Assembly: GCA_945833895.1 (NCBI GenBank)
Contig: CAMAGQ010000069.1
Span: 1-8,567, forward strand
DNA: 8,567 nucleotides
Origin: an uncultured bacterium
GTDB lineage: Bacteria; Cyanobacteriota; Vampirovibrionia; Gastranaerophilales; Gastranaerophilaceae
Direction: 5' to 3'
Shown here piece by piece: positions 6,240 through 8,567 of this stretch (positions within the stretch are counted from its first letter, which is position 1; the number at the start of each line of letters is the position of its first letter). The notes beneath the pieces were generated by a model. The model ran no database searches, was not told the DNA's origin, and saw only the letters and a program-made list of their open reading frames with translations. The position numbers and the translations under genes are program-made.

Positions 6240-6548
6240 ATGGTAGTAGAACTCGAAAATCCGGCAAATAAAGCAATGCACTATGGCAACGGCAGAATTC
6301 TTGTGAGCACAATGGAGGTTCCGAACACTCTGCCGAAAAAGACTGTATATTCTGCAAGAGAAGCCGATATAATTCACGACCGAATAGAAAGAGATATCTA
6401 TGACGGGATTAAAAAAGCCAAACCTTACGAAAAAACTAAATTCCCGATGGTTTTGAAAATTCTTGGCGGTATAATCGGACTTTCTGCAATTATATTCAAC
6501 AGAAAAGCCCTTCTAAACGCAATCAAAAAGCCATTTATTAAAAAATAA
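6240..6548 (+). CDS. Small single-pass membrane protein, family unrecognised
   Basis: The 102-residue protein has a charged N-terminal part (1-66) that includes a probable helix EADIIHDRIERDIYDGIKKA (41-60). One hydrophobic segment follows (about 69-86, FPMVLKILGGIIGLSAIIF), then a Lys-rich tail. The basic tail suggests the C-terminus is cytoplasmic, though the N-terminal part carries Lys and Arg as well, so topology is uncertain. I do not recognise the family. There is no Shine-Dalgarno sequence before the ATG at 6240; TATATA at 6231-6236 and TAATGT at 6222-6227 are possible -10 boxes, so the transcript may be leaderless or nearly so. It diverges from rplJ and converges on the phosphoesterase gene with an 11-base gap and no terminator between. 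The opposite-strand frame here is Cys/Phe/Tyr-rich and looks like a shadow. Confidence 0.65.
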   Translation: MVVELENPANKAMHYGNGRILVSTMEVPNTLPKKTVYSAREADIIHDRIERDIYDGIKKAKPYEKTKFPMVLKILGGIIGLSAIIFNRKALLNAIKKPFIKK

Positions 6549-6559
6549 TTCTACAAAAG

Positions 6560-7402
6560 TTACAACTTCTTGTCGTCTTTAACTTCAAACTCTCTTAATT
6601 GAGTGTAAATTATCGGCGAAAAATCCTTTGTTGTAACAATATCAATGATTTTGTAAGACTGTGGCAAAGTCAGCATTGACGGAGAATTTATATAATAAAT
6701 TCCGTTATCCATAGTTTCTTCGTTAACATGGAAATGCCCTGTTATTACAGCAAGCACATTTGTATGTTTGCTTAGCATATCCTTGTAGGCTTCAACTTTG
6801 TATGTTTTATGGGTTTTAACACGTGATTCGGCTTCCTTTGGGTAAACAACAGGGAAATGTTGAAAAATAACAACATCTTTCTTTCTGTATTTTCTCAACA
6901 TCCTGTCAAGCCAATCAATAGTATCCTGACGGTAATACCCGATAGTCCCCGGAACAACTTCTTTTGCTCCGTCAACCGTTATAAATACAAACCCGTTTTT
7001 CTTAAATACGTAATTCGGAGATTTTTGTCTGCGGAATATTGAATATTCTTTTATAATTTCATAGTAACGAACCTTTGACAACCCGTTTGCCTTGTAAACA
7101 TCGCTGTTGCCAAGTGCAATATAATACGGAACTTTAAGGTTTTTCAGAACCTTCATAAATGCTCTGAGGTCTTCTTCCTTAGGATTTGCGATATTATCAC
7201 CCGTGAAAACTACAAAAGCAATTTCAGGCTGATTGTTTATATCATCAATAGCACTTTCCAAAACCCTTGACGTATAAGGGTTTGATACAGCAAGGTGAGT
7301 GTCCGTAATCTGAGCAAACTTAATATTCTCAGCAACAGCCTGCATATTAACTCCCGCAAGTATTAAAAATAAAATCGAAAATAATAACCTTAACTTCTTC
7401 AT
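6560..7402 (-). CDS. Exported calcineurin-like metallophosphoesterase
   Basis: The 280-residue protein has a clear signal peptide (KKLRLLFSILFLILAG core, likely cut after AVA at residue 24), so it should act outside the inner membrane. Dinuclear-metal motifs are D34-x-H36 (QITDTHL), G68-D69 (VFTGDN), G98-N99-S100-D101, H182 (FQHFPV) and G222-H223-x-H225 (TGHFH). In the usual GNH(D/E) motif the His supplies a catalytic or phosphate-contacting group; here it is Ser. Activity may therefore be altered, or aimed at a special substrate. The substrate (phosphomonoester, diester or cyclic nucleotide) cannot be told. AAGGGAGA lies about 12 bases before the ATG, farther than ideal, and an in-frame TAG six bases before the start rules out an earlier one. 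Confidence 0.85.
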   Translation of the reverse strand: MKKLRLLFSILFLILAGVNMQAVAENIKFAQITDTHLAVSNPYTSRVLESAIDDINNQPEIAFVVFTGDNIANPKEEDLRAFMKVLKNLKVPYYIALGNSDVYKANGLSKVRYYEIIKEYSIFRRQKSPNYVFKKNGFVFITVDGAKEVVPGTIGYYRQDTIDWLDRMLRKYRKKDVVIFQHFPVVYPKEAESRVKTHKTYKVEAYKDMLSKHTNVLAVITGHFHVNEETMDNGIYYINSPSMLTLPQSYKIIDIVTTKDFSPIIYTQLREFEVKDDKKL

Positions 7403-7427
7403 AGACTACGCATTCTCCCTTAACCAG

Positions 7428-7456
7428 ATTATAACACGAAATCAAATTCTGTGTTA
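7428..7456 (-). promoter_or_regulatory. Phosphoesterase promoter, overlapping the rqcP promoter
   Basis: On the minus strand, TAACAC (7456-7451), a 17-base spacer and a perfect TATAAT (7433-7428) are present, with a start near 7421. The -35 box lies inside the opposing rqcP -10 region, so the two promoters occupy the same DNA. Confidence 0.55.
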
Positions 7457-7460
7457 GAAT
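7432..7460 (+). promoter_or_regulatory. rqcP promoter, predicted leaderless
   Basis: TAACAC (7432-7437), a 17-base spacer and TAGAAT (7455-7460) are present. The start site seven bases past the -10 is the A of the ATG at 7467. No Shine-Dalgarno sequence is present. The two TAACAC boxes form an exact inverted repeat with 13 bases between (7432-7437 and 7451-7456). Confidence 0.5.
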
Positions 7461-7466
7461 TAAAGC

Positions 7467-7712
7467 ATGAGATTAGATAAATTTTTAAAAGTTTCAAGAT
7501 TGATTAAAAGAAGAACCGTTGCCAACGAAGTTTCTGACACCGGCAGAGTTCTGATAAACGGCAATCCCGCAAAACCCGCAAAACAAGTAAAAGAAAACGA
7601 TATAATCACGATTGAATACGCAAACAGAACAGTCAAAGCAAAAATTCTAAAAGTTCCGACCGGAAACGTCAGCGTCCAAGAAGCCCCGGCTCTTTACGAA
7701 TTGCTAAACTAG
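7467..7712 (+). CDS. rqcP: RqcP, S4-domain RNA-binding factor of ribosome quality control
   Basis: The 81-residue protein is an S4 domain plus a short tail. The start MRLDKFLKVSRLIKRRT, then GRVLINGNPAKPAKQVKENDIITIEY and an ending EAPALYELL, closely follow Bacillus RqcP (YabO), including the tail that ordinary HslR/Hsp15 proteins lack. RqcP acts with RqcH on obstructed 50S subunits and helps tRNA move during alanine-tail synthesis on stalled chains. RqcH is not in this window. The start codon appears leaderless and faces a divergent phosphoesterase gene 64 bases away. HslR-like heat-shock factor is the alternative name. Confidence 0.85.
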   Translation: MRLDKFLKVSRLIKRRTVANEVSDTGRVLINGNPAKPAKQVKENDIITIEYANRTVKAKILKVPTGNVSVQEAPALYELLN

Positions 7713-7922
7713 CAATCAGCCTCTTATGCAAGCAGTATTAAGGTTTTATATACTTAATACATGTTTTGTCGTGCTTAATTTTATACTATTTATGTGAACT
7801 TTTGTAACAAAATACGCAAGATATAGCAATTATATACTCTGAAAATACTTTATAAACATGTAAGCATTAAGCAAACAATAAAACGAATTAAATAAACACG
7901 AGACATAAATTATACACTACCT
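7713..7922. other. AT-rich non-coding stretch with inverted repeats
   Basis: No convincing gene lies here. GTATTAAG (7735-7742) mirrors CTTAATAC (7753-7760) and may act as a weak end for rqcP transcripts. Two longer-range pairs, ACATGTTT (7759-7766) with AAACATGT (7854-7861) and TGCTTAAT (7772-7779) with ATTAAGCA (7866-7873), interleave and so are mutually exclusive or a pseudoknot. They may be part of a structured RNA, or AT-rich chance. Confidence 0.35.
7888..7916 (+). promoter_or_regulatory. Weak candidate promoter of a small RNA
   Basis: TTAAAT (7888-7893), a 17-base spacer and TATACA (7911-7916) would start a transcript near 7923 and give about 70 bases up to the terminator. Both boxes deviate from consensus. 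Confidence 0.3.
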
Positions 7923-7992
7923 ACTACACACTAACCTTCTACACGAGGAATTGAAAAAGATTCCAGACCTTTCTTCAGAAAGGTTTTTTTTT
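7923..7992 (+). ncRNA. Candidate small RNA of about 70 bases
   Basis: There is no reading frame of note between the candidate promoter and the terminator. The sequence forms a GGAAT/ATTCC hairpin (7948-7952 with 7961-7965, 8-base loop), immediately followed by the terminator hairpin. Two stacked hairpins and a long U tail after an unstructured 25-base head is a common small-RNA layout. The 5' end is uncertain and could lie further upstream, in the structured stretch from 7713. A GAGG at 7945 sits too close to a TTG to make a good gene start. Confidence 0.35.
7967..7992 (+). terminator. Strong intrinsic terminator
   Basis: ACCTTTCT (7967-7974) and AGAAAGGT (7977-7984) pair, giving a 7-pair stem with a TTCA loop, followed by nine T residues. 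It lies 255 bases past rqcP, so it more likely ends a separate transcript than rqcP itself. Confidence 0.85.
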
Positions 7993-8020
7993 GCGAAAAA
8001 TTAGATTTTACTCAATTTCT

Positions 8021-8085
8021 TTAACATTTGTTAACAAAACATCCAAAAGATTAAAGATTGAAAACTCAAATGCCGATATTAAATT
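8021..8085 (+). promoter_or_regulatory. Promoter and palindrome ahead of the 51-residue gene
   Basis: TTGAAA (8058-8063), 16 bases and TAAATT (8080-8085) form a plausible promoter with a start near 8092. Upstream lies the 12-base perfect palindrome TTTGTTAACAAA (8027-8038), and TTAACA repeats directly at 8021 and 8031, one helical turn apart. The palindrome could be a regulator site, but it is AT-rich and short. Confidence 0.35.
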
Positions 8086-8115
8086 TGTAATCAGAAATCT
8101 AACGGAGTACATAAA

Positions 8116-8271
8116 ATGTTAAAGAAGATAACAACACCATCTAATAATAAATCAGAATGTGTTGAACTAATATTAAGAGGAGCCAAAAAGCGTCGTACAC
8201 TGGCTTACGCGAATGCCAATATGATTAATTCTGACGCAGGGATACAGGCAAATATTAGAGCAGTAAAATAG
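8116..8271 (+). CDS. 51-residue basic small protein, family unrecognised
   Basis: The ATG has GGAG eight bases upstream (ACGGAG), and the frame runs 51 codons to a TAG. It is flanked by its own candidate promoter and a clean terminator 51 bases later, so it looks like a complete one-gene unit. The middle is basic (LRGAKKRRT, 20-28) and followed by a polar Ala/Asn-rich part (LAYANANMINSDAGIQANI, 29-47). There is no membrane segment, signal peptide or Cys pair. Helical RNA or DNA binding is possible, but this rests only on charge. No partner gene sits next to it, which argues against an ordinary toxin-antitoxin pair. Confidence 0.6.
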   Translation: MLKKITTPSNNKSECVELILRGAKKRRTLAYANANMINSDAGIQANIRAVK

Positions 8272-8322
8272 AAGCCTATCGAAGTATAAAAAAGATAATA
8301 AGAAGAAAAGAGAGTATATAAA

Positions 8323-8349
8323 GCCGGTTAAAAAATAACCGGCATTTTT
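8323..8349 (+). terminator. Terminator of the 51-residue gene
   Basis: GCCGGTTA (8323-8330) and TAACCGGC (8336-8343) form a perfect 8-pair stem with an AAAAA loop, followed by A and five T residues. Confidence 0.85.
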
Positions 8350-8351
8350 AT

Positions 8352-8497
8352 GGGGGGGGGTAAATGTTGCCACCAAGGACATAAGAACTTGCCACTCTTT
8401 GGTATATTGGGGTAAATGTTGTTACCAACGGCTTAAGAATTTGCCACCCCTTGGTATTTTGGAGAGGGGTAAATATTGCTACCAAGGGCATAAAGAC
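8352..8497. repeat. G run and three degenerate tandem units of 52-57 bases
   Basis: Nine G residues (8352-8360) lead into a unit beginning GGGGTAAATGTTG. It recurs at 8409 and, more diverged and truncated, at 8466. Units one and two agree at about 43 of 52 positions by eye. Each of the first two holds an inner inverted repeat (ACCAA 8372-8376 with TTGGT 8399-8403; TACCAA 8423-8428 with TTGGTA 8451-8456). The units are adjacent with no spacers, unlike CRISPR. No gene is seen. Base composition is far richer in G than the rest of the window. Confidence 0.75.
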
Positions 8498-8567
8498 AGG
8501 TCATACTGAGCAGGCACGAGCAGAGGGTGACATACCTGATTTCCCTTCCCTGGATGGGGAAGGGGGA
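8498..8567. repeat. Probable dispersed intergenic repeat with hairpin, cut by the window end
   Basis: The tail has no gene. CCCTTCCC (8543-8550) and GGGAAGGG (8557-8564) form an 8-pair, GC-rich hairpin with a 6-base gap, in a section much richer in GC than the genes. The style (GGTCATACTGAGCAGG, then a CCCTTCC/GGAAGGG hairpin) resembles dispersed intergenic repeats common in gut genomes. This is from general recall and I cannot confirm family membership. Confidence 0.4.

Noticed and set aside
6117..6377. 86-codon minus-strand frame upstream of rplJ
   Set aside because: Cys/Phe/Tyr/Ile-rich antisense of the small membrane protein gene, and it runs over the rplJ promoter region.
7923..7992. 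Short peptide starting at a TTG after GAGG
   Set aside because: The spacing is only about two bases and the frame is read through the terminator and its T tract.
7713..7992. SRP RNA, tmRNA or tRNA in the gap after rqcP
   Set aside because: No SRP apical motif, no tRNA-like arms or CCA end, and no T-arm consensus were seen.
8116..8271. Toxin or antitoxin call for the 51-residue protein
   Set aside because: No partner gene, no recognised motif, and its own terminator follows at once.
8173..8382. 69-codon minus-strand frame over the 51-residue gene
   Set aside because: It reads through a clean terminator hairpin and the G run, and opposes a plus-strand gene with a good ribosome binding site.
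8352..8470. G-quadruplex
   Set aside because: Apart from one run of nine G, the GGGG tracts are about 50 bases apart, too far for a standard quadruplex.
8352..8497. CRISPR array
   Set aside because: The units are adjacent and degenerate without unique spacers, only three copies are present, and no cas gene is in the window.

Overview
This is a low-GC bacterial window with about eleven genes, mostly short housekeeping units on both strands. A non-photosynthetic cyanobacterial relative from the gut (Vampirovibrionia/Gastranaerophilales) fits best: ilvC, a YhaM-type nuclease and RqcP are mixed with lineage-type small proteins, and the coding regions are strongly AT-rich. This is inference. A Clostridia-like lineage cannot be excluded without a search.

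Left part (1-3428). The window opens on the ribosome binding site and first codons of a minus-strand gene, which abut the headless 3' part of an unrecognised plus-strand gene. Next come a 325-residue GNAT-like protein with an apparently leaderless promoter, ilvC (ketol-acid reductoisomerase, branched-chain amino acid synthesis), and a YhaM-type OB-fold/HD 3'-5' exoribonuclease 23 bases behind ilvC.

Middle (3429-6240). A 235-residue protein has a Lys-rich, histone-H1-like linker and a C-terminal winged helix. It ends at a strong two-way terminator facing a minus-strand ribosomal-stalk block. That block reads rplJ (L10), rplL (L7/L12), an intrinsic terminator, then a separate promoter and a 135-residue protein. 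This last protein has one N-terminal membrane segment followed by a diverged L7/L12 C-terminal domain. It is the most unusual object in the window: a membrane-tethered stalk-domain paralogue beside the true rplL. rplJ has a leader of about 240 bases with nested stems that suit an L10-type autoregulatory leader. Neither rplKA nor rpoBC adjoins rplJL.

Right part (6240-8567). A small single-pass membrane protein converges on an exported calcineurin-like phosphoesterase. The phosphoesterase shares a fully overlapping divergent promoter with rqcP (S4-domain factor of ribosome-associated quality control). The remaining 855 bases hold a likely small RNA ending in a strong terminator, a 51-codon gene with its own promoter, ribosome binding site and terminator, and at the end a G-rich repeat zone with three degenerate 52-57 base units and a hairpin of different base composition.

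A theme across the window is translation and RNA turnover: L10/L12, the stalk-domain paralogue, RqcP and a YhaM-type nuclease. Two genes (GNAT-like and rqcP) have a -10 box placed so that transcription should begin at the start codon, and neither has a Shine-Dalgarno sequence. The other main genes mostly have clear ones.
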